Assembly: GCA_001839685.1 (NCBI GenBank)
Contig: MLAK01001404.1
Coordinates: forward strand, 62,001 to 126,000
Length of the DNA stretch: 64,000 bases
Reading direction: 5' to 3'
Origin: Tritrichomonas foetus
Lineage: Eukaryota; Parabasalia; Tritrichomonadida; Tritrichomonadidae
The notes below the pieces were generated by a model. The model saw nothing but the letters and a program-made list of their open reading frames with translations. It had not been told where the DNA came from and did no database searches. A program made the translations under genes and the position numbers. Positions 50,843 to 61,079 of the stretch are shown here, in pieces; the first letter of the stretch is position 1; the number at the start of each line of letters is the position of its first letter.

Positions 50843-51412
50843 ATGATTCTTTCCCTCATTAAGCGCTTAGCAATGATGGTATGGAATCTAATATATTCGC
50901 GAAAATGGTACTTTTTGGGTTTGGCTCTTTTGTACATCTTCAATATCGACGAATATTTTCAATACGATTTCGACGGACCAGAATTTGGAGTTGCGATGAT
51001 AATTTTCGAATTAACGATGTTCCTTACGGCATATTTATTCAAACGGAATTACGGAATTAACGAAAGGAGGAAAATTACCAAATTAAAGAAACAATTACAA
51101 ACAATCGACCAAAAGACAGATTTGCGTGAATATATTCTTATTTCTCGAGAAATTAAAAAACTAGAAAAAATTCCAACCTCACTTTATCCATCAGGAGCCA
51201 GTTTTTTCATTCGATCGATTCTTCCAAATATTTTATTTTTCCACAAATATGTTTGTACGTTTCCTAACAATAACTTTTGGTCACCATTTCAGTCCATTGT
51301 TTCATTCCCACATTCATCATCTCCAAATGAAATTAAAGTTGGATTTTCCTTCTTTTGGAATTCATTACTGTATTTCGATAATTATATTATTAAGTGTTTG
51401 CCATATGAATAA
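50843..51412 (+). CDS. GET1: GET1/WRB-like ER membrane receptor for tail-anchored proteins
   Basis: GET1/WRB with GET2/CAMLG receives tail-anchored proteins from the GET3 ATPase at the ER. The 189-residue protein has hydrophobic segments at about 22-38 and 50-67. A cytosolic coiled coil follows (KLKKQLQTIDQKTDLREYILISREIKKLEK, in parts), then two more membrane segments at about 122-141 and 166-185. The coiled-coil DLREYILISREIKKLEK and the loop FWSPFQSIVSFPHSSS correspond to EFARYARLERKI and WITPLDRLVAFPT of animal WRB. The extra N-terminal hydrophobic segment is atypical. The start is the first ATG. Confidence 0.7.
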   Translation: MILSLIKRLAMMVWNLIYSRKWYFLGLALLYIFNIDEYFQYDFDGPEFGVAMIIFELTMFLTAYLFKRNYGINERRKITKLKKQLQTIDQKTDLREYILISREIKKLEKIPTSLYPSGASFFIRSILPNILFFHKYVCTFPNNNFWSPFQSIVSFPHSSSPNEIKVGFSFFWNSLLYFDNYIIKCLPYE

Positions 51413-51658
51413 ATGTTATAAAGATGCACAATTTTGTTTTATTTTCATTTCATCTCCAGCAAAATTCAAGAATAGAAATTTTCGCTTTTCTGCAGGTGAA
51501 GTGGAATTAAGTAAAAATTCACTTATTCGAAGATGGCGACACATTATTCCATTCAAAAGAAAAAGTTTACTTCAAACGTTGCTAGAAACATTAGAATCGA
51601 ATGTCTTTGTTTCAATAATTAGTTTTCAATCAATCAATCAATTATGTTTTTAACTCCT

Positions 51659-52233
51659 TTATTTGATTAAAATCATCCATAATGAAAATTCCAAAAAAGT
51701 AAAGAGCTCCACCTCCATAAATTTATGCATTGGATTGTCATCATTTTCGGAATTTTTCTGTGTTTGAATAAATCGAAGATATCTGAATGTTCATGATGGA
51801 GGAAAATCAAATGTTTGATTTGAAAGGGAAAAAATTGTTTTCCATTCTTTTGGATTTGATGTTGATCAGAATCAGAATCAGAATTACTTCCAATTAATTC
51901 AAATCCATGTATTTTAGAAGTTCTCAATGTTCTTATTCTCATTCCATTGACAATAATTTTTCCGATTATAAATTGAATCGGAATCCATTATAGTTTTTTT
52001 CCAAGGCTACATGTCGTTTGAGATGAATTTTTATCAAATAAAAAATCTTCGTGGGAAAAACTTGTTGATGAAACACGAATTGAACAAAAATATGGATTAC
52101 TATAGTGTTTCTTCAACATTGATTGAAAAACTGTTGGCGAATCAATTTCAACATTTATGACATGTGTTCTAATCTTTCTGGTAATATAAATTGGGATCAA
52201 CAAATTAAAGCACACATAAATGGATCTTTATTT
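51659..52233 (-). pseudogene. Decayed F5/8 type C (discoidin)-like domain gene
   Basis: The minus strand from 52233 reads NPYFCSIRVSSTSFSHEDFL, then an in-frame TAA, then WIPIQFIIGKIIVNGMRIRT and KIHGFELIGSNSD. After a frame change it continues PKEWKTIFSLSNQTFDFPPS, a TGA, and TFRYLRFIQTQKNS. This order, a Ser-Thr-rich opening, then W-I-x-x-x-F, G-x-x-I-R-T, G-F-E-L-x-G-S-N, and R-Y-x-R-F-I-Q-T near the end, is the discoidin-like layout common in parabasalid proteins, often after a BTB domain. Two stops and one frameshift show it is dead. It overlaps an unnamed plus-strand ORF at 52162. Confidence 0.7.
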
Positions 52234-52599
52234 GATCTGGAAATTATTCACCAACAAAGTACAATTCTGGATAATCTTAAAGATAAAAATTTTTTCATTT
52301 TTGGTCTTAATTGGACTATGATTCAAAAATATGATTTTGATGTTTCAAAATATCAACGAGTTATTGATATTACAACAAAAGGATTTTCCAAATGTCTTAC
52401 AGAATTAGAAATATTCCCTTATGCAAATATTGTATTTAACCCAATCAATGTCATGTACAATTTCGAAGAGAATGGAATAAAACGATTAGATTTTTTTGAA
52501 AAAGTTCTTGAAAATCTATTGAAAAGGTTCGCTTTTAATGCTTCTGATAGCTTAGCTATCTATAGCTCTCTACTTCATACAAAGGAATTACAATATTGA
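52162..52599 (+). CDS. Hypothetical ORF, 145 residues
   Basis: I do not recognise this protein. It has a natural-looking, mixed alpha/beta composition (LEIIHQQSTILDNLKDKNFF, FFEKVLENLLKRFAFN), and no stop-rich or low-complexity character. Its first 70 bases overlap the decayed discoidin-like gene on the other strand, and a short plus frame (52011-52160) precedes it in a different phase. It may be a gene whose 5' part has shifted, a relic, or chance. The start is the first ATG in frame; the frame opens with TTG at 52123. Confidence 0.3.
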   Translation: MCSNLSGNINWDQQIKAHINGSLFDLEIIHQQSTILDNLKDKNFFIFGLNWTMIQKYDFDVSKYQRVIDITTKGFSKCLTELEIFPYANIVFNPINVMYNFEENGIKRLDFFEKVLENLLKRFAFNASDSLAIYSSLLHTKELQY

Positions 52600-52772
52600 A
52601 AAATCTGCAATCAGCATAATTAACTGAGCAATCTGAAATAACTTTATCAGGTTTAGGTTTGTTGGAAAAAATCATATGAATATTTTCAGATTTTATTTGG
52701 TCATTGAAAAAATATTATAGAAAAAGTTATTTTGTAACGACCGTTAATATGTTTAACGTACGAAAATTTAAA

Positions 52773-53522
52773 ATGGATTTTTACGATTCGAAGGCTGCTG
52801 TTGATGCAATGGCAGCCTTGCAATCAAGAATTAGAGAACTTGAAAAGAACAATGCGAAGGTCAGGAAGGAATGCCAACGTTTGAGGGTCCTCGCCGAATC
52901 TGATGAAAATACGTTAAACGAAAGAGAAGCATCGCTTATGAATGCAGCAGACAAAGCCAAGCAAATGCTAGAAGGCGCATCAGAATCCCTTGTCGAACTT
53001 AGAAGAGTCAGGCACGATAATCGTCAATTGATCAAAACACTCGATTCATTACAAAACCAACTTACTGCCAAACTCGATCTCGAAAGTAAAGCAAAAGCCA
53101 AACTTCTTCGCTTGACAGATAAAAAAGATAACGCCGAAAAGTTATTGAAAGAATACGAAGATCTCTTCTGCGAAATCCTTTCTCCGCCAAATATCCAGCT
53201 CAACGGAAGTGGCCAAATTCCATTCACCAACACAATTGCCGTTACGACCCATTCCCTTCCTGCGACATTGCAGACAGCCGTTATGATGCTCCAAACATTA
53301 CCATTTCCCTTCAGAGACCAGAAGTTAGAGAAAAAACGAGAGATTATATCTATATTGCTAAATGCAAGGGATATTTCATATAAAATTCAAGAAGAGATTC
53401 ATCAACTTGAATTACAGAAACTCGAATCGGGATCACTGAGGCGAATCCAAGCTGAAATAGATGTGAAGTCGGCCCACTTGTCACTTCTTACTCAAGCAAT
53501 GTGTAGGTTTAGGTTTGAATAA
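52773..53522 (+). CDS. Coiled-coil protein, 249 residues
   Basis: I do not recognise it. Residues 1-130 and 180-245 are strong coiled coil (MAALQSRIRELEKNNAKVRK, KLEKKREIISILLNARDISY) separated by a Pro/Thr-rich break (SPPNIQLNGSGQIPFTNTI). Codon use is somewhat GC-richer than its neighbours, which suggests real expression. ATGs lie at 52749 and 52773; the frame opens with TTG at 52704. I chose 52773 because the sequence after it (MDFYDSKAAVDAMAALQSRI) is typical of a coiled-coil start. A role in the cytoskeleton is possible but unproven. Confidence 0.7.
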   Translation: MDFYDSKAAVDAMAALQSRIRELEKNNAKVRKECQRLRVLAESDENTLNEREASLMNAADKAKQMLEGASESLVELRRVRHDNRQLIKTLDSLQNQLTAKLDLESKAKAKLLRLTDKKDNAEKLLKEYEDLFCEILSPPNIQLNGSGQIPFTNTIAVTTHSLPATLQTAVMMLQTLPFPFRDQKLEKKREIISILLNARDISYKIQEEIHQLELQKLESGSLRRIQAEIDVKSAHLSLLTQAMCRFRFE

Positions 53523-53966
53523 ATGTATTCTAAAGAATAGTAATCCAAATTTTGATATTTCATCGAAAATAACAACTTAACTAATCGAAATAAGATAGGA
53601 ATTATCATAACATATGAAAACAAAATCATTTAAGTTTATCAAAACTCTATATAAACATATGAAAACCAAATCATATATATGTATATAATAACAAGGGTAA
53701 TTATAATTATTAATTGATTAATCAGCTGGTAATAACTTATTGAGATAATGGGAAATTATTCTAAAACTCGTAAAAATGAGCTATACTGTATACGCATGAT
53801 GGTGAAAATGAGAAAAAGTATTGCTGCAAAATTCATCTGACAAATAGTGAAGTTTTTTCAAGTTTCCTTCCATTCATTTTATAATAGTTAGATATCCCTA
53901 TTAGAGATTTGTGCATGCTTACATAAAAACTTACCATCGTTGGCTGTTAAATTGATGTTTATCATA
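53523..53966. other. Intergenic, convergent
   Basis: AT-rich spacer with a short direct repeat (aaaca(t)atgaaaa near 53610 and 53655). Nothing else is seen. Confidence 0.45.
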
Positions 53967-56723
53967 TTAATCTGATTTATTAAGAAATACTTTGATTTCT
54001 CCATCTTGTGCAATTTCAAAGTCTAATTCGGGAAATTTGCGTATCTCATCTATAACCTTTTTATTTCTAGCTCTGTCTCCAAAAGGTGAATCTTTTTGAT
54101 TATTTAGTTTTATATGATAAATTGTATTAGGATTGTCAGTGGAACATAGGTCAAATAATATTTTATTAATCATGGTTGTTAATAATCTTTTGTCGATTCG
54201 GTTGAATGTAAAAACTTTTTTTTGTGTGAATAACTTTTGTCTTTCACTCTTTCCATCTGTTATCAATAATTCATGTTTTGCAAAATTATTAAAGAGAAAA
54301 TTAGTCGGAGAAGGATGAGCAATTTTGTAGGAGTTTTCACATGTAATAAAAGACTTATTGGAAATTAGTTTCAAAAAAACATCAAAAGGAAGAAATTCAG
54401 ATTTCCGAGATTCAATATAAAGTCGTGCAAAATATTTAAGATCATTAATTAATTCAGGGTTTGTTTTATTTATATTTATATATGTATTTGTATTTGTATC
54501 TATATTTATTTTGGTATTTATATTTGAATAGTTGTTTGTATTTTTTTCAGTATTTGTATTTATACTTGTTTGTTGACGTTCGGTCTGACAAAAATATGGA
54601 AGAATCAAAAGGGTAATTAACATTTCTTGGGAAGTTAAATTTAGTTTACCTCCAAATTCTTCAATTTGCTTTCGTTTTGAACTTATTTCTTTTTTATAAA
54701 TCTTAGAAAGTGCTGCAATAATCAAGGAAAAATGAAAAATTTCATTCATTTTTTTAGCTAATGATAATTGATAAATTTCATATAATGAAACATGATATAT
54801 GTTTTTGTTTGGTAACAAATTTTCATTATTCACAAATTTTAAAAATTGATCATAATCGAATACATCCAGAGTAGAAAAACTGTCGTTAATTTGACAAAGT
54901 TTTCCTTCAAATGCTTTTCGATGGTTTGTTTCGCTTGGAACGAGTATTTTAAAAAGTTGAATAATTTGTTGAATGGATGTCTGAAAATATTCGGTTTTAT
55001 TAGAATTTAAATTGTTTTGTAAAAACATCTCATGAAAAATAAGTCTAAGTTCAAAATGATGATTAATAAAAATATTATTAAATGAAAGTTTTTGATAATA
55101 ATAACCAAGTTGAAAAAGAAATAAGATGCTTCGGCAAAGACAAATAAACCATTTGGTTAAAACATTTATTGCCAATTCACACAAAAATTTACCATTGGAA
55201 TCAAAAAAAATAGATAAAGGAAAAGCTAAAGGAAAATATAAATGTGATTTTTCCTTTGAATATTTAATATCATCTTCATCAAAATCATCATAAATATAAT
55301 TAGGAAATAAAATGTATTTTTGATATTTAAGGAAGTTTTGTTTTTGAGATTCGGCAATTTTTAAATTGCTTGTTTGGCATCCTTGATTTGATTCAATAAA
55401 TTGTGAAATAATGAATGTTTCACGATCAAATTGAAGATGTTGAATGATGGATGAATTACAATGTCCAATGGAAAATTCACAATTTTGTAGAGACTGTGAA
55501 TATGTGGTATTAGAAAGATTCAAAAGAACGGCAATAAAATAAATGAAAAAATGATTATGATTTTGATTACGTTGAAATGAATGATATCGAATAAAATGAT
55601 GAAAATATCGGTATTTTTCATCATAGCAGTGGAAAATATCTTGGCTTTGATATTTATAAAATGAATAAATATCAAAATGCTTTTGATAAAATAAATATAT
55701 ATTTCTTAAGCTAAAATATTCTTCTTTGTTCCTTTCTTTATTTTCACTTTTATTATCAATAAGATTGTCATTTACACTTACTTCTTTGTCACATTTTGTT
55801 TTGTTTTGATTATTTTCATTTACAGTTTCATTTTTGTCATCATTACCTTGATCATTACCATGAAAATGAATAAAATGTTGATATTCATCAATATTAATAA
55901 ATTCTAAAAAAGCTATTTCTAAATCTTTGACAATATCTAACATTGTTGGTCGTTCGGATGAAGTTTTACAAACACATTTTTTAAGAGTTTGTTTTAATGG
56001 TGATTTAATAATTTGTGGGAAAGTTTCACTCTCAATCAATTGTTGAATTTCAACTTTTGATAGTTTTTCAATATTTAAAATTTTTTCTGACAGAATTTCA
56101 TTCGCAAGCAATCCAAATGAATAAACATCATATCTTTCTTTTTCTTTATCTGTCAAAGATTTGTTTGAAGGATGTTGAAAATATTCTGGTGGATAAAAAA
56201 TAACGTGAGGATCAGAAAAAGTATGATTTTGGTTAAATAAATCTTTTTCAGTATAGGCCAAGTGATAACAAAGTTTGAGTTGAAATTGATGATCAATAAA
56301 AACATTAAAGTGTGAAAGATTCAAGAAATAATAATTATGCTGATGTAGAATAGAAAGAGCTTTGGCAATAGAATAAATCCATTTTTGCTTCAAATTGTTA
56401 TCTATTTTTTTCTTTTTGGCTTTAAAATAATTCAAAAGGTGAAGCAATGATATTCCTGGAAATTTAATCACAACTTCATTCCTATATTTTTCCTGGTCGA
56501 TATCTTTTTGATAATCAACAAAAAATCGGAGTTCATTTGATTTTGTAGTGTTTTGAGTTTTGTCACTTTGGTAGTCTATTTTTTTTGTTTTATGCAAAGA
56601 ATTATTTTTGATTTTAGTAGAAAATGTTTGAAATCTTGAATTACCACTGCATTCAGAATTAGGGTATACTAATATAAAGAAATCACTACCATCGATTAAT
56701 TTCAATTCACCATGGTAGGACAT
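53967..56723 (-). CDS. Tandem pseudokinase-like protein
   Basis: The 918-residue protein has a protein-kinase C-lobe at about 80-275. The catalytic-loop equivalent reads YYFLNLSHFNVFID, where HRD is replaced by Phe-Leu-Asn but the loop Asn at 140 is kept. DFG is replaced (LKLCYHL), while the PPE motif (178-180), the RYDVYSFG helix Asp and the ERPTM Arg are retained. A second, more decayed kinase-like unit lies at about 500-570 (LFQLGYYYQKLSFNNIFINH resembles the HRDLKxxNIL loop). Asn/Thr/Ile-rich low complexity lies near 750-790. Neither unit keeps the catalytic Asp, so it should not phosphorylate; a scaffold role is inferred. The start is the first ATG. Confidence 0.75.
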   Translation of the reverse strand: MSYHGELKLIDGSDFFILVYPNSECSGNSRFQTFSTKIKNNSLHKTKKIDYQSDKTQNTTKSNELRFFVDYQKDIDQEKYRNEVVIKFPGISLLHLLNYFKAKKKKIDNNLKQKWIYSIAKALSILHQHNYYFLNLSHFNVFIDHQFQLKLCYHLAYTEKDLFNQNHTFSDPHVIFYPPEYFQHPSNKSLTDKEKERYDVYSFGLLANEILSEKILNIEKLSKVEIQQLIESETFPQIIKSPLKQTLKKCVCKTSSERPTMLDIVKDLEIAFLEFINIDEYQHFIHFHGNDQGNDDKNETVNENNQNKTKCDKEVSVNDNLIDNKSENKERNKEEYFSLRNIYLFYQKHFDIYSFYKYQSQDIFHCYDEKYRYFHHFIRYHSFQRNQNHNHFFIYFIAVLLNLSNTTYSQSLQNCEFSIGHCNSSIIQHLQFDRETFIISQFIESNQGCQTSNLKIAESQKQNFLKYQKYILFPNYIYDDFDEDDIKYSKEKSHLYFPLAFPLSIFFDSNGKFLCELAINVLTKWFICLCRSILFLFQLGYYYQKLSFNNIFINHHFELRLIFHEMFLQNNLNSNKTEYFQTSIQQIIQLFKILVPSETNHRKAFEGKLCQINDSFSTLDVFDYDQFLKFVNNENLLPNKNIYHVSLYEIYQLSLAKKMNEIFHFSLIIAALSKIYKKEISSKRKQIEEFGGKLNLTSQEMLITLLILPYFCQTERQQTSINTNTEKNTNNYSNINTKINIDTNTNTYININKTNPELINDLKYFARLYIESRKSEFLPFDVFLKLISNKSFITCENSYKIAHPSPTNFLFNNFAKHELLITDGKSERQKLFTQKKVFTFNRIDKRLLTTMINKILFDLCSTDNPNTIYHIKLNNQKDSPFGDRARNKKVIDEIRKFPELDFEIAQDGEIKVFLNKSD

Positions 56724-57660
56724 ACACGACTAAAATTTATTGATTTTTCTTTTAAGTGAATTTTGTATCTAATTCAGGAGATATATGGCCAATATTTCAG
56801 AAGGATTGGGGCAAATATTGAATTGTCTCTAAGATTTAACAAAACTTTTTGAAACCCTATTTGCCATCAATTTTATTCTCAATTTCTGAGGCAAGTTTCT
56901 GCCAGTCACTATTGTTAGACTTACCAAGTAAAAAAATATGTACTATAAATAATACCAAATTAATTTGCATATGAAAAGAGAATTCATATACAATTTTTGG
57001 CTATCGATCAGTTTGTAATAAAAAATACCTATAACAAAATTAATTTAGCCTGTTTCGTTAAAATCTGATATTAGGAAGTCATTAATCATTTAAAACTTTG
57101 AACACACTTATGAACAGTATGAAAACCAAATTTGAATTATGATCTGATCACAACATGGAATTGAATCCAAGAAATCTGAGTTTCTTCCATTCACTGGGAT
57201 TTTCACTAACATTCAATTGCATTTATATTTTAGAGTTAGTCTGAATATCATGATAAGTATTTAGTGACTATTTTGCGGACAAGCTTAGAAACCCATGAAT
57301 TTGAAGTGTTTTGGCTCCCAAATCATTCTTTTGGAATCATTTATCCTAATTGATACATCAAGTAATGGAAAATATAGTATTTATATTGAATACTTCTTCA
57401 TTGCATATCATTGACTGAACTTATTAACTAACTTTATCAGCTTTCGTTCTTGTGATATATTTACCAATTGATGAATAAGTAATTGTAAAGTTCATGTTAT
57501 ATATATCTTTCCAACTTATGTTTTATTTATCTTTGAAGTAACAATAATAATAAAAATGAATATAAATGATTGCGATAGGTTTTTATTGTAGAAACATAAT
57601 AGTGTATACATAATAGAAAGAACAGAGATGGCAAATAAAAATGATAAAGCCAAAAACTAT
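56724..57660. other. Intergenic
   Basis: About 940 AT-rich bases between the Rab gene's 3' end and the pseudokinase gene's start. I found no frame or repeat of note. Confidence 0.45.
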
Positions 57661-58263
57661 TCAGCAACATTTTTTCTTATCTTCAGATGGAACATCTATA
57701 TTTTGTGTTTTATCAAGCATTTCTCGAATGGCGTCCTTGTGATGAACTGCAAGGGATCCAATCTCCTTCATTAACTCTTCAATTCCAGTGTTTTCAACTG
57801 CGCTCACTTCAAAGTAACTCATGTTGTTGGATTTAGCAAAATCAGTGATTTGCTGAATGGTTAAAGCCCGATTGTCCTTCAAGTCTGATTTATTTCCCAC
57901 CAAAATAAAATCCGGCTGTGAATCGCCGCAATTTGCGTTCATTTCCTGGATCCATCGATTTATGTCATTGAACGATTGAATGACCGTGATGTCGAAAACA
58001 AGAATGGCGATTTCTGTATTCCGGAAATAAATATTGACCAATGATCGAAAAGCTTCCTGACCCGCCGTATCCCAAAGGTTTAGCGGGAGCTCTCTGTTTT
58101 CGTGGATATAAATGATCGAAGCGAAGCCAACGCCCATGGTTTCAGATGGAGTTGATGAAATATCTTTTTTGAGAATTCGCTGTAGCAAGGTAGTTTTCCC
58201 AACAGATGACGATCCACATATCACAACTTTTGTATGTGTTTCATCACTCCTGCCAGTGTGCAT
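57661..58263 (-). CDS. Rab-family small GTPase
   Basis: The 200-residue protein has the P-loop GSSSVGKTT (17-25), WDTAGQE (64-70), NKSD (124-127) and EVSAVENTG, so all guanine-binding elements are intact and GTP hydrolysis is expected (Gln69 present). It ends KKKCC, a double-Cys geranylgeranylation tail typical of Rabs. The switch I segment reads TMGVGFASI, with Gly in place of the usual Asp of the Rab F1 motif, so it is a divergent paralogue that I cannot assign to a subfamily. It probably acts in endomembrane traffic. The start ATG follows TTCGTCATCGGATA. Confidence 0.93.
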   Translation of the reverse strand: MHTGRSDETHTKVVICGSSSVGKTTLLQRILKKDISSTPSETMGVGFASIIYIHENRELPLNLWDTAGQEAFRSLVNIYFRNTEIAILVFDITVIQSFNDINRWIQEMNANCGDSQPDFILVGNKSDLKDNRALTIQQITDFAKSNNMSYFEVSAVENTGIEELMKEIGSLAVHHKDAIREMLDKTQNIDVPSEDKKKCC

Positions 58264-59368
58264 TATCCGATGACGAATACGATAGATACGATAAGGAAAT
58301 TTTCAATGATTTTCTAATCATTCAAATAAAAACGATGAATCGAAATTTGAAATAGGAAGATCAGTTATCTAAAAATGCATGAACTTAATCCTAAAGTATG
58401 TATTTAATTATTTGACTGAATAATATAGTGTCACCCTGAATTTGCACATCAGCAGAAAGAAAAAATTGGATTCTTGATTTTCCAGTTATTTCTATTTTTC
58501 GAGGAAAACTGAAAGATATGATTTGATACTTTTTATTTTTCTTGCTGTCATATTTCATTGCAGTAAGAAAACATTTTTGATTCTAATGAATAGATGATGG
58601 GACCGGCGTTGAATGATAAAAATACTATATAACATTAACATTATATAAATAAATCATTATAACAAAATGATTTTCGATTAGCCTTCGATGGACAAATGTG
58701 TAATTTTATAAAAATTTAAAATCACTGTTGGAACGATTCCTCCGTCTGAACTCATTTATTGTCTTTTTACTTATTTACCCAAGCAGATCATCATAAAAGC
58801 TTGTTCAATCAAATTTCAAATTCATTTTTTGTTGAAATTGATTATTCCTTCAAAATGTAGATTTTCAACTGTATTTTCTATTAAATTACTGTTTAATGGG
58901 CTTATTATGGAATATTTTGACATATATTGTAACTAAGAATAATTGTTCAGGTCTGACTATAAAAAAAATAGTAAAATATTGAATTAGTGAGTTAATGAGT
59001 GCATTTGTTTAGATAGAAGCGTTCTGACAATAATAAAGTCTTTACATTTTTTTAATATAATTTTAAATTATATTCGAAAATAATGATTGGATTATTCTTT
59101 CAATTTTGTCTAAAAATGACATCCCATTTACTTTTCAATATATTTTTACAATTTTTTCAATGTCAAACATTTATTTCACACAAAATTTTGAATGTTTTTT
59201 TATTTTTTTCATCTTCAAAAGTCGAACAAATTCAGCAACGTTTTTTACACAGCATTGAAAAAACTCAGACTGCATTTTTTAAATGGAAAATATATTTTTA
59301 TTTTTCTATTTATCAAAATGAAAATTCATTGAATTTTTACAGTAAATAGAAAAGTTATATTTTTTACA
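58264..59368. other. Divergent intergenic region
   Basis: About 1.1 kb between the Rab (-) and the beta-helix surface gene (+). An 88-codon plus frame at 59083-59349 has a hydrophobic, signal-like N-terminus and lies just upstream of the surface gene in another frame. It may be a shifted signal-peptide region but cannot be joined on the sequence given. Confidence 0.4.
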
Positions 59369-60922
59369 ATGAATTTTACAATTTATTCTCTTGCTGTTTC
59401 TTCATTGAGCACGTCTCCATTGTTTAGCTCCCAACGTAAACTCTCAATAATACAATCGAGGTTTTCAAAATTCGTAAAGTCAGCAGTTTTTAATATTCAT
59501 CAAACCGATTTATTTATCTCACGAGCAGCTTTTTATCATTTTCAACATACGCCAATATACATTACACAAAATGAACTATCAGGGATTTATATAACTCCTT
59601 TGATTTTCACCAATAATGAAACAATAACAATCACTCGATCCATCTTTTACAAATGTATAGGGAGGACAAACAGTGGTGGAGCTATTTTGTATTCCAAAGT
59701 TAATGGTAAAATGAGCCTTAATCACACCGTTTTCCAAGAATGCCGATCATACATGAGAGGAGGAGGATTCTTTTTCAAAGGTGGTCAAATAATACTTGAT
59801 TCAGTATCGATAGTATCTAGTAATGCTGCACTTGCGCATGCAGCTGATATTGCAACAGATTCTATTTTCACAGAAAATGGCGTTTGTATTTATCAATGCT
59901 CATCAGAAAGTGATACACGTAATGGGCCAACTATCAGATTAGCTGATATTTTCTTTGATGATACATCTTATGTTAAATATTTAAATGCAAGTTACAATCA
60001 CATTAAATCTAGTGAAAAAACCGGCATTTTCCTGAATGAAAATTGTTATACACTATCGATTTATTTTTCAACTTTCTTTGAAAACTTCTGCGGTTCTGAA
60101 ATACAATTTAAAGGGGTTTGGTACCCTTATTTATATAACAGTAATTTAGTGAAAAATCATTTATCATATGCAGTTTTTTATCTGTCAGATTGTGAAAGTT
60201 TGGAGGTTAAATCATGCTTTATTGGTAATGATTATCATGTTAGTTTCGTTTTGCCTGCAACGCCAAAACCAACTGAAACACCAATGGAAACACTTCTTCC
60301 TATTCCAACTCCTCCTCCTCCTCCAATTCTGGGAAATGAACCATTATCCAATCGATTCATTCAAAGTTGGCTCAATCAGGATTCTGTTGTTCAAGATCAA
60401 TTCATTCATCATGAAAAAGAATACAATAAATATATAAAAGATAGAAAAATTCAAGAACAATACATACATAATAGAATAATGCAAAATCGAAATAAATACA
60501 ATAATTATAATAATAAGAATAACCTTTTGATTTCTGAAGAAGAAATAAAACTTGTAATTTATGATAAACCACCAGAATATTTGACTGTATTCTTCAGTGA
60601 TTGTAAAATAGGTTATGGTTATGATGAAGCTATGTCAATTGTTTGTGATGATCAATGCTATATTTCACGTTTTGAAACTCATCAACTGGAAAAGTTTTAT
60701 CCAACATTAAAAACCAATGAAATAACGCCAACAAAATCAACTGAACCCAACGCTTTTATCATTCCTTCTTTTCTTGAATCAATTATTTTTATTGTTATTA
60801 TTATTTTAATTGCAATTGCATTAATATCAATCATTCTAATAAAGAAATTAATCCCAGTGAAAAAATATCAAATGATAGAAAAGGACAAAACTAGGAAATC
60901 TCAAAATCAAAACTTAGTTTAA
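59369..60922 (+). CDS. Beta-helix surface protein with one membrane anchor
   Basis: The 517-residue product has repeats typical of right-handed beta-helix (Pmp/pectin-lyase-like) surface proteins of parabasalids: short strands ending in Ser/Thr/Asn-rich turns with GGAI or GGGF motifs (RTNSGGAILYSKVNGKMSLN, ECRSYMRGGGFFFKGGQII). A Pro/Thr-rich stretch (TPKPTETPMETLLPIPTPP, about 300-320) and an Asn/Tyr-rich stretch follow. A single transmembrane helix lies near 468-490 (IIFIVIIILIAIALISIILI), with a short basic cytoplasmic tail. This is type I topology. No signal peptide is seen at the N-terminus, so the gene may lack its first part. The ATG at 59369 is the first in frame. Confidence 0.75.
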   Translation: MNFTIYSLAVSSLSTSPLFSSQRKLSIIQSRFSKFVKSAVFNIHQTDLFISRAAFYHFQHTPIYITQNELSGIYITPLIFTNNETITITRSIFYKCIGRTNSGGAILYSKVNGKMSLNHTVFQECRSYMRGGGFFFKGGQIILDSVSIVSSNAALAHAADIATDSIFTENGVCIYQCSSESDTRNGPTIRLADIFFDDTSYVKYLNASYNHIKSSEKTGIFLNENCYTLSIYFSTFFENFCGSEIQFKGVWYPYLYNSNLVKNHLSYAVFYLSDCESLEVKSCFIGNDYHVSFVLPATPKPTETPMETLLPIPTPPPPPILGNEPLSNRFIQSWLNQDSVVQDQFIHHEKEYNKYIKDRKIQEQYIHNRIMQNRNKYNNYNNKNNLLISEEEIKLVIYDKPPEYLTVFFSDCKIGYGYDEAMSIVCDDQCYISRFETHQLEKFYPTLKTNEITPTKSTEPNAFIIPSFLESIIFIVIIILIAIALISIILIKKLIPVKKYQMIEKDKTRKSQNQNLV

Positions 60923-61025
60923 TTTTTCCTCAGAACAAAATCTATTTATATATAATTGGAAATAGAAATAACTTTTGTTTGAATTTGTTTGAATTTCAAA
61001 ATGTTTGTTAAAATATTTGTTAATT

Positions 61026-61079
<54 letters not shown>

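Noticed and set aside
51249..51653. 134-codon ORF overlapping GET1
   Set aside because: Shadow frame of the GET1-like gene with an AT-rich 3' extension; no domain.
57423..57442. actaactttatcag as a trichomonad 3' splice motif
   Set aside because: Not the strict branch-acceptor motif known for trichomonad introns and not next to any coding frame.
59083..59349. 88-codon ORF with a hydrophobic N-terminus as a separate gene
   Set aside because: No domain and mostly Phe/Leu/Lys composition from AT-rich DNA; noted only as a possible shifted leader of the next gene.
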